Positions 25,789 through 39,400 of a DNA stretch of 64,000 bases are shown here, one piece after another; positions within the stretch are counted from its first letter, which is position 1; each line of letters starts with the position of its first letter. The notes under the pieces were generated by a model that did not search any database, was not told the origin of the DNA, and saw nothing but the letters and a program-made list of their open reading frames with translations. The DNA is from Viscum album (lineage: Eukaryota; Streptophyta; Magnoliopsida; Santalales; Viscaceae), in NCBI GenBank assembly GCA_963277665.1, contig OY728130.1, forward strand, positions 1,366,716,393-1,366,780,392. Direction: 5' to 3'. A program made the position numbers and the translations under genes.

Positions 25789-28453
25789 TGTGATACCTAT
25801 GAAATTTTAGTAACAAATAAGAATGTTTTATTACAATATAATACATTACAACATAGATTAATACAACCAAAAACAAGGAAATTACATTTATAATAGTAGC
25901 TAAATCTAGTACCCTAAATCAAGTAAAGATATGGGGGAACAATGTAATCTTGTACTCTTAAGGATCATAATTGAAAATAGATGAGAAGTGTATAAGGAAT
26001 AAATATGGTAGATAAAGGAATGATATGAATGATCATGAGATGATAGAATGGAGTGCATATATATAATGGGTAATATGATTGTTTCAATATGACTATTGGA
26101 GTATGACTGTTAGGATCTTACCATTGGAATATGACCATTAGAAATCTGACCATTGTAATAGAAATGTGATAGTTATCTATTAAAGTGGCTAGTAAAATTA
26201 ATAATTTTTTTTGATAATAATATAATTAATATTGAAATAAATTTACATTAATCAATTAATTTTAATACAATTACACACATATAACTTAGGTTAAAAATAA
26301 TATTCAATAATGGAAAGAGTTTCTAGAATTTTTATTTTAAACATAAGATTTTAAAATACAATAATACTTTTATTTAAAAATTAAAAATATCCTTTGAATG
26401 TATAATTTTTTTCATAAAATAGATACTAAATTTGAAACTAGTTTTTCAAACTTATACAATGGTGAAATTTTCATAATTTTCCGAGACAATAAAAATTTTC
26501 ACCAAAATATAAAATATTATAAGCATGTACGATATGTATTATGAAATAATTTTGATGTTGAAATTATTTAATAGAAAATATAAGAAAATACAAGATGAAA
26601 AATAACTTATTTTATTAATATAATATATTTTAATGAATTAAAAATATTTTCCAAGCCTATAAATAACTTTCTAAAGTCTAAAATAAAAAATCACAATTTT
26701 AAAAACAATATTTTTTAGAAGAATTATATTCCAATGACCAAAGTAAAATAAAATAATGGATTTCAATTATAAATCTCAAATATTTAATAAAACATGCCTT
26801 AAACTTCCTTAAATAAAATCCAAAATCATGGGAAAGCCAATGGTTTTTCATTTTCAACAACCAATATTTCAAAGGCCTTTGTTTAGAAAATTAATAAATA
26901 ATCATCCATCATTTTCTATTAATACCCACCCATTACCCCATTCCTATCAACTCAAAATCCATTGAGCATGGAGTTCCTATAATTTTATCTAGCAAGAGTC
27001 CCTCCATTGAGTTTTCATTTCTCTAAGGTCCTCATCTCAAGAATTAAGATGTTACATTTCAAGGTAAGGGTTCCTAACCTATTATTTTCCCTTATTTTGT
27101 ATGGTTTTTTAATCTTATTTATTTAAGTGGTAAATTTTATTATGGTTTATTATTATGGATTACTTATTATATTATTGATGAGATATCACCATTATCTCTC
27201 ATTATACCACCTTAATAATCTATTATAATGCATAAACATTCTCTTAGCTGTAAAACCATTAGAATTTTTTGAAAATTTTGTTGTGTATAGTTTTACAAGA
27301 AATAAAATACCTTTATGGATAAAAAAATGGATGCAAGACTGGTGTAGATAAACCTATTGGTCATACCCTTTAAATAGGTTGGTTGGGTATTAACCCAATG
27401 TTCACTCTTGTGCATGAGTTATGGGTCTGACTACACACATGGTTTAACACTCCTAGAGGATATGATTTAGATGATTTACATGATATTTACAAACCATTAT
27501 GAAGGATTTATCTATCATTTCATTAGTATCCTACCTTTTTAAATAATTTTTTTCTAATACCTAAATACATTGACCATTTTGGTCTTTTCAAGTACCAAAT
27601 AACTATAATTCTTTATTCTTCAGTCACTTTGGATACTTATTTTATCATTGTGACTCCCTAATTATTCCTTATGTTAGAAAAGAGATTCCACCATGTTATC
27701 CATATTAATTAATTGATTGGGGGAAAATATTTTTATGTTGTATAATCTTATGTTCTATATGGGATAATCTTGTCAGACAAGCCTCATTCAGAAATTATAG
27801 AAATTATTTATGTTGTTCATTTATTTAAAAATATTCCTTGTAATGATTCAGTATACGATAGAATATATTATACTTTTATGTGATGGGGGGTCTTAGAATT
27901 ATATAGACCCTTAGTTCATTAGTAGGTCTCATGAGACAACTAAGATAAGGTAATGATAGCATGATTTACCTTTATGTATAATTCCATGGAACAAGGCCTC
28001 AATGGTATTTTTATATTGTCTAACACTGTGAATTTTGAAAATTTTCATCGTTTTGTGATAATTTCCACAGTTATTTCCTTTTACATTCATGGATTATATT
28101 ATGTGTCATCGGTGGTTTATATGTTACCATTTTATTTCTTATTCCGTGTTTGATTCCACTATATGTTATACCGTACAAAGCATTTGCTCCCACTCTTTAG
28201 TCTTGTTTCCTATTTCCTTAGGTAATGATGTGGAATATTATGTTTGATCGACCGAATGGATAACATTAAGGGATAATTATTTGTACTCAAATTTTGTAAT
28301 TTGTCATTTTGAAATATAATATTAATGTATTTTTTTCTCTTTAGGACTATTAATCCTTGATCATGGGAATGTAATTTATTGTATTTTGATTACCTTATAA
28401 TAAATAACCCACAAAATCTATGTGACTTGGGCTGGGGGGGGGGGGGAATTATA
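25789..28453 (+). repeat. gypsy LTR, second copy (about 2.67 kb)
   Basis: Starts TGTGATACC after the G-run and ends shortly before a second TGGTATTAGA primer site at 28457. It is clearly related to 18357-21063 but strongly diverged, so the recombination or insertion that created the chain is old. A run of fourteen G lies just before its end (about 28434-28446) where the first copy has GGGTTGTGGGTG. Confidence 0.82.
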
Positions 28454-29203
28454 GTTGGTATTAGAGAAATGTTTGGTAGAAACCATAGGAACTAGATTTA
28501 GATTAACATAGGGAGTGAACAAAGATTATACTTTGTAAAAATTTAGATATTATTCTATAGTTTTTTTTATAGGTAATCTATGCATATGAACATATTTTAG
28601 GGAAATATGATAGATAAGAATTGTATTATATATTATTTTTCTATAATATTGCTAAATAAGCCCTGAAATTTGATATGTAGTGGAACCTAATAAAAGAAAT
28701 GGAAACCAAGACAAAAAATGAGGATAATTTGGTGATTGTATAAATAGTCAAGATAATAGAGTTAGTGGTGGTGCTAATAAAATCATTACAATCCTAGGGA
28801 AATTGACTCAGATTATGAAAAAAATCTTGCCCATATAGAGAAACCTATTTCCCACCAACAACAATCAACCAATTTAGATTATTTAATGAGTAAAAACCCT
28901 CCATAATTCAGTGGTTACACTAATACCATGGTGATAAAGCAATGTATTGACTTCCTTAACAATTATCATCCTATTTAGATTATTTAATGAGGAAACAACC
29001 TCCATCATTCAGTGGTTACACTAATACCATGGTGATAAACCAATGTATTAACTTCATTTAGAATATATTTAAATAATTGAGGATTATTATGAAAGAAAAT
29101 ATTTTTATGTCTGTGTATGAGGCTAATTTCATAAGATTAGTGAGGTATTTTATGGATTATATATGAAAGACGGAAAGTAAGGATGACCATTTCATCAATT
29201 ATG
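28454..29203 (+). pseudogene. gypsy 5' internal region: primer site and gag fragment of a further copy
   Basis: Aligns with 21064-21890: same degenerate primer site, the same leader (AACATAGGGAG-type block at 28505-28518), and the same gag segment. It contains a 101-bp tandem duplication (28872-29055). Similarity to gag ends abruptly at about 29203, where a different 1.65 kb repeat unit starts. Frames are broken. It has no pol of its own in this window. Confidence 0.72.
28872..29055 (+). repeat. 101-bp tandem duplication inside gag fragment
   Basis: The block starting ATTTAGATTATTTAATGAG at 28872 recurs at 28973 with few changes, including a shared CAGTGGTTACACTAATACC block. The related gag copy at 21473-21570 has only one. 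Confidence 0.85.
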
Positions 29204-30868
29204 AAGGGAAGTTAACTTATATTTTAACCCATAAAAATGAGTTCTCATTAGGTAAATTAATTTTTAGAAGTTAACAATTTTACTCTTAAATTTAATTAAT
29301 CAATGAATTTTTTCTTATTTATCAATGAATATAGCTCTTTCTTTAGATTGAATGGGTGTTTAGATTTTTTTAAAATTAATAAGTGATTTTGTAAACTGAA
29401 AAAATTAATTGAGAAATTTTGAATAAATTAGTGAAAAAAAATTACATTAAGAGGAAGAGTAATTTAATTTTAGTTTAAAAACATTATCTTTAATTATGTG
29501 ACAACTAATTTTAGGTAATCATGATTATATATTTTGGAGTTGGTCCATTCCCTTCTACCTAGGTAACCTATCTATCATGTCACCACCAATGAAACTCTTA
29601 ATCATGGATAAGTTTGGATCATTTACTTATAAATCATGCAGAAGATGCAGAAACTAAGTGATCCTATTAAGAGTATATGGTAAAGTCATGAGAGAGGGTT
29701 CCTAAAAGTGCATATTTAATCCGCTTTGGCTTTAATGTCAAGGTAATTACATATTCAAAACTAGGAATCTATGAGGGAAGGGTATGGTTAATTCCATTTA
29801 AGTGATATTACCATGAAACATATTCTTAAATGGATTTAAATTGAAATATCTGTATGAAATCAAGAAAAATATAACTTAACCAAGGAAAGTTCCTAAATAC
29901 ATGAAACTTTAAAATTAAATCAATGAAGCATTCATAATAAATTTTATAAAAAAAAGTGAAACACTCAATGTAAACAAGGAAGCATTGTGTAATTAAAAAC
30001 TTATAAAATATATTAAATTTTAAAACAAAAAACTATAGGTTTAAAGAATGGTATTGGGAATATTTCATTAAAATTAATGATATTATAACTATATAATTTC
30101 AATTGATATAGAAAAATATCTTTAAAAGGATATCAATTCATTATTTCAAAAAAAATATTGGATTTATAATAACTTTGGAAACATTTATAGATGGAATGTC
30201 CCAAAAACAAACTAGAAATTATCTAAAGGGTTAAGAACACCATAACTTATTAACATTCATTCTTTAACATCTCCATCAATCACCACACATAAAATGACGA
30301 CTACCAAATAGCCCCAAATAATCATTTAGAAAAAACCTCTAAGAAAAGGACTCCAATAAAAAAATTATCATAAACAGAGGAGGATAATACTCAAATAAAA
30401 TATAGATACAATAATTATAAAATACATTTAATACAATAACAAACTAAATACCAAGATACAATAAATAAATCACCCTCTAATTTTAAACCAAAATAAAAAA
30501 AACCTAGAATAACGTGCATCCTAATTACTTTCCAAAAAAATAGTGATCGATGAAAATATAATAACCCCCAAGGGCCCCTTTATGTTAAGTGGGAATAATC
30601 CCCTTGATTAGAAGATAATTAATCATATTATGGTGAGATTAATATTATTATAACCAAACAAGGAAGAGGAGAACAAATAATAAGGGAGGAGTGGGATGGA
30701 TGGGATTACCTTGAATTTGGCTTGAAAATAATTTCAAATCCACTTTGATCCATTAGCCATGAGGGAGGGGAAGTGGAGAGAAATAGGGAGCTAAATAATG
30801 CCTCTCAATCGATAGGAGGGAAGTAAACCTAAAGAAAATAAAATGGGAAATTAAAGGGTTAAGTCAAT
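29204..30868. repeat. 1.65-kb repeat unit, copy 1
   Basis: No coding content. It aligns with 51187-52183 joined to 55632-56322, in the same orientation, with the same gag fragment on its left and the same LTR-X on its right. Read on the minus strand, the part at 30660-30868 looks like a plant LTR leader region (pyrimidine-rich, with CAAGGTAAT), so it may be a reverse-oriented LTR fragment. Its family is not identified. Confidence 0.65.
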
Positions 30869-33800
30869 GTAACGACCCAAGATTTTGGATCCTTTAAATT
30901 AATACTATCTTCGATAGCTTGTTTCCCATAAAATACCAAAAAAATGGTTCATGAAATATTTATTATTAGGTAAATTTAATAATATTAAAGCCTATAGTAA
31001 ATAAAAAAATTATAATCAATTAAAAATTCAATCAAATTATGATTAATAACACTTAAAGTTTTAAAAGGTTATTTTCAATTAAAGTGGTTTTTATTTATAT
31101 ATATTGAATTTTTTAAAGGATAAACTTATATATTTTGGAATTTTAATTTTACAAAACAAACTTAAATTTTTTATTTCACATATCAAAGTTATTTTAATAT
31201 AAAATTTTGATATTTTTCTAAAAGAAATGATTTTTAGGTGAATAGTGAAAAAGTGCCTATTTTTCAAATACCATCAATTTTATGAAATTATTATAATAAA
31301 ATATTAAATTAAATGTTTTTTAAACATTTTTTATTAATAAATATATTAAATAAGTAATTTATAAATACTATATTGAATTTATAAAACCCAAGTTTTACAT
31401 TTTGGTAATATTTTACTCTAAAAACTATTTTTAAGAACTAATATTAAAAACTATTTTTTATGAATTGTAGAAATTAAATCTAAAAAATCGATATAATATT
31501 TTAGATCAACATTTTAATATTATATAATAAGTTAATAAAATTTTTATGCATTAAATTATGATTACTATGATTAATGTTAGTGGTCATGATAATCGTGAGG
31601 GTGTTATTTTCAATGAATTCTTTTATTATTGTTGTGTAATTTTTTTCTAATAAATTAAATTGATTTATTTTATGTAATAAATCTAAATTTTTTTTTGGAA
31701 AAATATGCATATATTTTATCTCATATTTAATATATAATCAATTCCATTTAATATTCATAACACTTAATGGTGAAAACATCTTTTTTTATACAAAATAGTT
31801 TTTCTATATATTTAATGTTTTAACATAATATTTAAGTTTATTTTATTTATAAATTGAATTAGACTATATAAAGGTTATATTTAGTTTTATAACAACAATA
31901 TTTTATTATAATTTTTACCTTATAATTTTTAAATAACATAAACTACTAGGGTAAAAATTAGTTACCAAGGTAAAAACTAAAATGGTAAAATATAAAAAGA
32001 AAGTGTTAAAAGGATTGAAAAATGTTTAAAATGTGCAAAAAATGTGTAGTTGGGGGGTTTTCATCCTTATCTTACCCAAAAATCTGTTATTTATCACTTT
32101 TTAACCATTTTTCCTTGAATAGTGTCATTCCATTATTGAAAAATAATGGGTGTTCACTAAAGTGCACTTTTCTTCACTTATAAAAGAGAATCACTTCCAC
32201 CCTTTAAAATTTTGACATACCCTTCGAAATTTTCTTGAATCCCTACTCTATATGACTCTTTTAGAAGTACATTGAAGAACCTAAAGTATTTTTTCACTAT
32301 AATATATCAAAATCGCTTCATTTTCATTGAGAATTTCAAGATAAAGTTCAAGGTCCCAAATAAGTTAGGGGCATAGATAGAGAAAATAAGGACAGTGGTA
32401 AGAGTTTCTTATCTAAAATTTTCACCCCTTAAGAAATATTTCTTATTATACACCATGTAATATTTTTAATGGTGTATATACTTCCATTAAATATTTTATA
32501 TCATGATATTATCATAATTTATGGTATTATAATATCAATATCATGTTATCTCTCATTAAAGGGGTTTTAATTTAAATTTCACTTGAGCCATAAGAGTTTT
32601 CTCATATCAAATTATTTCTCATATCAAATTATTTCTCCTTGAGTCATAAATTCTATTTTTTATTATGATCTTATAAGCTCGTCTTATCCTCCCAATTCCT
32701 TTCCTCTATAGTATTTTATCTTTTTATCTGTTGAAGTTACATCTTTTCATCGATACCATCTTCCTTAATTAAATACCATCTCAAATAAATGATTGACATT
32801 GGAAAGAATAACTCCCATTTTTCTAATGAATCTTTTCATCCTTGTCTATATTTTCTCTCCTACCAAAGTTCTCCTCTCTTTTTGGGAACTTTAATATGGA
32901 TTATTTTATATGATCCTTATAATTATATTTACTTATTTTTAAAATTAAAATCTTATACACTTTTTACGAAGTGAGTTTTCAACATAAGTTTTTAAAATTA
33001 TTTAAAAAGGATTTTAATCCTTTCAAAATAAAATGGTTTAACTTCCACTCCATATTTTCTCTATAAAACCTTTATGTCATTTTCAAGACTCAATTATTTG
33101 ATATTTATTAAGAATTAATGTTTTAATATATCTTAAAATTTTTCTTCTCAACATTTTTTATGTAACTTTTTAATAGAAACTGGTTACTTTATCTCTTAGA
33201 CATTCTTTATAAAAATAAGAAAATAAACATCTTTTTTAAATGTGTTCAAAAGACTATATTTCCCATAATTTTTAATATTATTTTCCAGGATTCAAGGTTT
33301 TAAAATGTAAATTAATTTTCCATTATATTATGAGTTTTATTTTTGTAGGGTTTCATGGAGAAAGGGTCATTTACACCATGCTTTTAAAGTAAAATTCCAA
33401 TATTCTTATAAAAGTATTCTTCATTTACCGGTTGATTCTTTACCTATATTTTCAAAAAATGATAAATTGTAAATTCTTTAAAAAATGATCCATAACTACC
33501 CTTTTACTACCTAATCATCTACTATAAAAAACAATAATTCTTCTTCTAATGACTTTCTTATGTGAATACATTATTTTTGATTCATTTGATTAAATGGTGT
33601 TCACTGAGATTACATACATCATTTGATTAGGGAATTTATTGAATTAACCATATTTTCTTTATCTATATGTTTTAAAAATTATATGCTCTATTGTATTAAT
33701 TGAATGGTATTTACTAATAATTCTACTTAATATATCTGGATACCCACTTAAATTCCATTGGTTTATCTTATTATTATTTTTGATTATTTATTTATATGTG

Positions 33801-34465
33801 TCTATTTGAAAAGGATATGAATTTTTTTTCTTTCCATGGGTTATTTGTCCTATAAGAAGTGTATTATTTTCATTTAAGAGTTTTATGAAACCCATTTTAT
33901 TTACATGGACTATTTATAATGTTATAGGTGAATTATTTTCATGTGGAACTCATAATTGTGGATAATGATGGATGGGGTATTATATCTCCCTCTAACACAA
34001 TGGTTAAATGTTTAAATCTCATGAGATATGTATACATATGAAAAACTTAGTTGTTCATTAGACTGGGTGAAAGTGTGCATGTCATGAAGGTGATGTATAC
34101 ATGGGTAAAATTAAATTTTATTTCAAGCATGAGGGAATGTACATGACTCAAGGAAGTAATTTTTCCTTATGATAATGTTTGTGGGAAAATTTAAAGTAAT
34201 TTTTTAGTTTTATTCTTATTCTCATTATTATGTTATTCTCTCATGGATTATGTTTATTAAATCATGTTTCCATAGAATTTTGATTCATGATTTATTATAT
34301 TCCAAGACTTATTACATGATTTATGGTTATTATTTGTTGGGTAAAAATTTTCTTATTGATGTTGATTAGACTCATATGATCAGCTTATACACACTTATGA
34401 TATTCAATTATTTTCACTCATGTTAACCCTTTTTGGGCATCTAAGCTTGCCCCTTTCTTATGTTT
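30869..34465 (+). repeat. LTR-X, copy 1 (long AT-rich LTR-like repeat)
   Basis: Starts TGTAACGACCCAAGATTTT, a typical start of plant gypsy LTRs. Two other copies exist: 40776-42055 plus 47147-48698, and 56323-59890. Shared landmarks are the TTTATTTATATATATTGAATT block near 31090-31110, the CTTCACTTATAAAA (TATA-like) stretch at about 32175-32185, the TATACACCATGTAAT block near 32450, and the blocks with CTCATGAGATATGTATACA near 34018-34040 and CCCCTTTCTTATG near 34450. The right end is set where similarity to copy 3 ends. No internal coding region belonging to it was found in this window. Confidence 0.72.
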
Positions 34466-35282
34466 CCAATTTTCCTGGTTATGAAGATGAGTATAACTTA
34501 TGATAAGTATAGAAGGATTATAATGTGTCTCAATAATAGATAAATATACACAATCATTATAAAATAAATTTCTTATGTAGATTTTCCTCAAAGACACAAA
34601 ACCATATGTTCTCTAGTTTGTGATGATATTTATGATATGGAATTATTATTCATGTAAAATGATGAAATAATTGTGTTTATTAAAATTGGTTTTATATAGT
34701 TTTTATTAAAGGATTTTTTAGTTATTTTCAAGGATTAGTTTTGTTTTTCTAAGAAAATATAAATTAATAAAAATCCCTAAGAGAAAGTCTAAGTGATAAG
34801 TATAAGTGTAGTATAATATCTTGAAATTTTGGTGAGGTTTTTTGTATGTGGTTATCCTTGAAATTAAACCTTTTTCTAGATACTACAAGTAGATGTATTC
34901 TCTGGAATAGATATAACTAGGGGTAATAACCTTAAAAAGGGTGGATTTAGTATTAAATCAATCACCACCTGGTGCACGAAAAAGAGGCATAACTACATAA
35001 CTGATTTGATACTCTCGAGGGATATTCTATAGTTAATTAATATTCATTATGATGAATAATTATGAAGTATTTTATTATGGTGTTAAATAATTTTTTTAGA
35101 GAACCTAATAATAAAATGGACATGGATAACCAAGGATTTAACAAATAGAGTCATAGGTTTAACCGAAAGTATCATATGTTAAAAATGAAGGTATAATATG
35201 GGAATACATATTCATATTGAAATTTTTGTATTAATATTTTTTATATTATCGTTATAGAGACCACATATTATCATACATTGAT
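34466..35282. other. mixed repeat fragments after LTR-X copy 1
   Basis: 34466-34920 probably continues LTR-X beyond the point where the other copies are cut. 34940-35110 resembles part of the gypsy LTRs at 19980-20080 and 27360-27460, sharing the ACTCTCGAGGGATATTCT-type block. No gene. Confidence 0.5.
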
Positions 35283-35789
35283 GTTACAACATTTTTTATG
35301 AATATTCATTACTTTACATAAACACACGCCTGAGGATCGTAATAGTTTAGGGCCTTTGGAAACATGAAAACATAAAACATGGGCCATAATTGATCTAAAT
35401 AATCTCCCACTATATTCTTAGAAACTATAAACCTTATTAGACATATCATACATAATACATATCTTCATAACCTGGGATAATTAAACATAAGAAAGGGTGA
35501 GATGAGATGCTCAGTAATGGTAAACAGGGAGGTACGTAAGCATAACCTGAACATAAGGTAATCATAACATGATAATAGCTCTTAAAAACCATACCCTACA
35601 TGTCAAATATCATAATATTAAGTCATGAAATAAATATTGGTAGTTCATAAGACATTATTCATAAGGAAATCAATGAACATGAGCCATGAGAGCATAACAT
35701 TGGTATGAGACAAAGATTTTTAGAATAAACAAAAGTATAGAAAAACATTTCCATATTATTCAATACTTACCGAAAAGACCATTTTAATG

Positions 35790-36096
35790 GAAAATCCCTT
35801 TAATGGCTGTCGCGGGATTCCTTGGGAGCTGGTCTACCTCATCCGGAGATGCAAGGCAGAGACTGATCAAGGCCGAATTGTTCACCACAGCTGGAGGGAA
35901 ACCAACTTTGTGGCTGACAGACTTGCTCGGTTTGGTCGGCAGGAGGAACCACTCATGATCTTTGACAGCCTCCATTCACTGCCCCTTGAGTGTGTTAGTG
36001 TGGTGCAAGGGGATGCCCTGGGCCTGCACTTCTTTCGGCCTCCTTGAGGTCTTGCTGCACTTGTTTCCTTTTACCCAAATGAATAAAAATAATAAC
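35790..36096 (+). pseudogene. LINE 3' fragment: RNase H domain C-terminus
   Basis: Open from 35787 to the stop at 36045-36047. It encodes the C-terminal part of the RNase H domain found at the end of plant L1-like ORF2: IPWELVYLIRRC, then an H-S-W-R-E-T-N-F-V-A-D-R-L-A-R-F segment, the usual WREAN-x-VAD-x-LA block. It ends in FFRPP followed by stop. The longer LINE at 48699-51107 ends in YFRPP and stop, so the two belong to the same family. It is extremely 5'-truncated, as is common for LINE copies. GC content is clearly above its AT-rich surroundings. A short 3' UTR with AATAAAAATAATAA follows. Confidence 0.8.
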
Positions 36097-36109
36097 TTTC
36101 AGGCAGGTC

Positions 36110-36214
36110 TAGGTTCACTCCCCATTCTAGAACTGTCTTGCTAAACTAGGTTCACCTCTCACTCTGGTCCTTTCTTACCAAACCGGGTTCACTCCCTATT
36201 CTAGCCCTATCTAT
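36110..36214 (+). repeat. 37-bp tandem repeat, nearly three copies, behind the LINE fragment
   Basis: Units at 36110-36146, 36147-36183 and 36184-36214 share GGTTCACTCCCCATTCTAG-like and TTTCTTACCAAAC-like parts. The unit is CT-rich and lies directly downstream of the LINE 3' UTR. The other LINE copy does not show it. Confidence 0.75.
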
Positions 36215-36289
36215 TTCATGAGATATAAATCTTTACCCAATGTATTGGAGGGAGATATAGGTCCCACCAATAACATAATTAAACTCATA

Positions 36290-36490
36290 CATATTTTTGT
36301 GAAAAGATCACAAAAATTTCATCATATCATAACTCGTGAAAAGAAATTAGTTTCATGAAAATTATTCATATCATAACCTGTGGAAAAGAAAATGGTTTCA
36401 TAATTATCTTAGCATAACCCATGGAAAAATAAGAGGGTTTCATAAGAATTTTATCATGGTATAACCCATGGAATAGAAACAGGTTTCATA
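36290..36490. repeat. degenerate short repeats within the reverse LTR
   Basis: Four loose copies of a unit of about 45-60 bp with CATAACCCATGGAAAAGAAA and GGTTTCATAA-type parts. The complement of the same motif (TGAAACCCATTTT, CCATGGGTTAT) occurs in LTR-X at about 33830-33900, supporting the relationship in reverse orientation. Confidence 0.55.
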
Positions 36491-39400
36491 AAAATAATGT
36501 CATCATAAACATAAACTATTTAGATAAAGAATAATATTTGTATCCTAGGATAATATCCCCAGTAAGGAATAGGTAACATCAATGGATGAAATTTTATACG
36601 GAAAATGATTTTGATCATTTAACACATTTATTGAGAAAAATGTCATTTCCTATTTGAAAAAACACTTTTTAAAAAATAAAAAAAATTAAAACCTTTTTAT
36701 TTTAAAATAACCATGCAAACTTATAAAGAAATATTCAAATAAATGATTAGTCAGGATGTTGGATTTTTTTTTAATCCGTACATGTTAAAATAAATATTCC
36801 TTTCAGATTTATAGTAAAATCTATATGGGCATTGTTTGGAACAAGACATTGATATTCCTTTCAAATAATTTTGTAAAAAATTCAAAACATTGTAAAAATT
36901 CCTTTAAAAATCATAGAGTAATAAAAAAATTGAAAACATTTTTATAAAATATTGTTTTGGAAGAAAATATATTTTTGACAGAATAGATAAATAAGTATGA
37001 TATTCTTAAAAACATATCGATTAATATAAGTAAAATATAGTGGAAAATGGTACCATTAATAGAATATATAATTAATAAAAAAATAAGAATAAAATTAATG
37101 ATAATTATTTAGATATAGATTATAATATTTTATCATCAGAAACATAATCATAAATAATCCTAATAGACAATGAGATTGTAATATAGAATCTTTACCACTT
37201 TGGTAACATTGATTCATAAGTTTCATGAAGAAATAACATAAAATGGAACTTAAAATATTATTAGAATGAAAAAATTCATGGTATTACATATCAAATTTTT
37301 TTTATATACACCTCATGAAATAATATAAGTGCATAACATAACGTACGTCTCACAAAAGGCAAATCGAGACAAAAATCCCTTACTGATTTGTTAGCTTTTG
37401 GACCATAAACCCTAAGAAACGGATACACTAAAATGGATATGAAAACCCCAAAATTTTAAAGGATAAGAATCATAAAATACATTCATTTTAATTATATATA
37501 CCACATAATAGAAATAGGTGGTGAATATGACATGTATCTCATTGAAGTAAAAAAGTGAGATGAAAACCCCTTACCTTAAGTCTTGACTTCCTTCGTACTC
37601 ATTAAAGACACCTTTATAATAAATATAAGTTTATTATAAATATATTAAGGAATTATATTCATATATATCATACCATATATGATTTTATTTTAACCTTTTA
37701 TTACCCATTTATTAACAATTTCATGTTAAAGATGTGTTTGGGGTAATAATCGCTTTGTTTTTCGTATATGTTTTGATTGGTTAATGTTGGTCCTCTTACT
37801 TTAAAAATGATTTAAAAATATAAAGAATGATAAAAATTATATAAAAATAATATATATTCAGTGTATATGTATTTATATTAATCCATAGAATTTAGTGATA
37901 GGAAATGAAATACGCAGTTAATGGAGACGGTATGTCGTACATACGCATTAATGTTTTTATTCATTTTCTTATTAGGTTGAAAGAAAAAAAAGTAAATTAT
38001 AAATATTATCATTATAGAATAATTTTTATGTAATATATATCAATTTTTTTTATTAAACTTGTCCTTAGTACATTCCATGTAAAGCATGAATGAATCATAT
38101 CACTTCGTGAGGCGATAGTCTGTCCTACACATGAATAACATTATTGTATTCCCACAAAAATGGAAAGCATGAAGGTGTGTGTAATATAATAATTAAATAA
38201 TCATAATAATATTTTAAATATATTATATATCATTTATAAATATTAAATTCATCATTATGACCGACTTTGATAGGTGGTAATCGAAAAATGAATGATATCG
38301 GTTCACGTGGTGGTAGTCCATTGTACACACAAACAATGATTTTATAACCCATTTGATAGAAGTGGATATGGTTGAAGGTAATTATCTTAACATAAAAAAA
38401 TCTATGTATATTTAATAAACTATTTTTTATATAATCATGCTATTAAAAAAATTAATGGTGTGTAGGAATAACTAAAATAAAAACGATCATTGATGAACGT
38501 TACCTCTACTTCGGGTATCCTCCCTAGGTTTTCACTAAAAGCCTTCCACGGATGGATTTATGAAAAAAATAAGGATTCTAGGATGATGGGGGGGGATTGG
38601 GTATGTTATTTGGGTAGGTATTTTCTGAACCAAATAGGTGTGATGGTGTGAAGAAAAGAGGATAGGGGTGACCGTTTATAAGTAGGGGTGATGACACACT
38701 AGGTATTTTTGAAAAAAATTGAGTGCTCCCATGTTTTTCATATGCCATAAGGGTCAAAAATTGAACATTATAAAACCTTATATGTGTAATGATTTATATA
38801 TTACTATAAAATAGTTTTTAGACAATTTTTCAGGTTATTTTTACCCGTATCTTTTTTTGTTTAACCCTCGGTAAACCCATTTTAACCTTAACCGTGATAA
38901 TTTATTTTTAATGCATTCAATATTCATTTTGGTCTAAAATTATGTAGGAATTATTTGAAATTATAAATTATTATAATTAAAAATATTTATTTTTAAAAAA
39001 AAATCCATTTTCTTAAGTGGAAAGAATGGTTTGACATTATTTCCACATACGTGATGAGAAAGTAGGGTTTTAAAGTGAAAATGATTAAAAGTTACAAAGT
39101 TTATAAATCAAATTTCTACTTGAAATTGATTCTAGTGACCTAAATTTGATTAATATATGTACATTTTAACTAATTATATATTAAAACTAACTAAAAATAT
39201 AATTTAACTTTTTAAATATTTTAGGTGAAAAAATGTTTTCAATTAAAATTCAGTATTTTTCAATATTCATCAAAAAAATGAAACTTTTCAAAAAAATACC
39301 ACAAATTAGCCCTAAAATAATTTTAACATTTAGAATTAAAAAATGAAGATTAATTTTTCAAATTAAATTTCTGAAAGTTTCAAATATTAATTTTATTATT

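Larger units (their letters stand above)
18357..28453 (+). mobile_element. Ty3/gypsy element, Tekay/Del-like, with both LTRs
   Basis: LTR 18357-21063, internal region 21064-25788 and LTR 25789-28453, all plus strand. The internal region carries, in order, a primer site, gag, protease, RT, RNase H, integrase with D-D-E residues and a chromodomain-like C-terminus, then a G-run. That order and the chromodomain-type tail point to a Ty3/gypsy chromovirus of the Tekay/Del group. It has no target duplication: the left flank is the 3' end of another pol and the right flank is the 5' end of another internal region, so it sits in a tandem chain sharing LTRs. Stops are frequent in all domains. Confidence 0.8.

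Noticed and set aside
31501..32974. Short open frames in LTR-X copy 1
   Set aside because: AT-rich, Ile/Asn/Leu-rich chance frames, not kept in the other two LTR-X copies.
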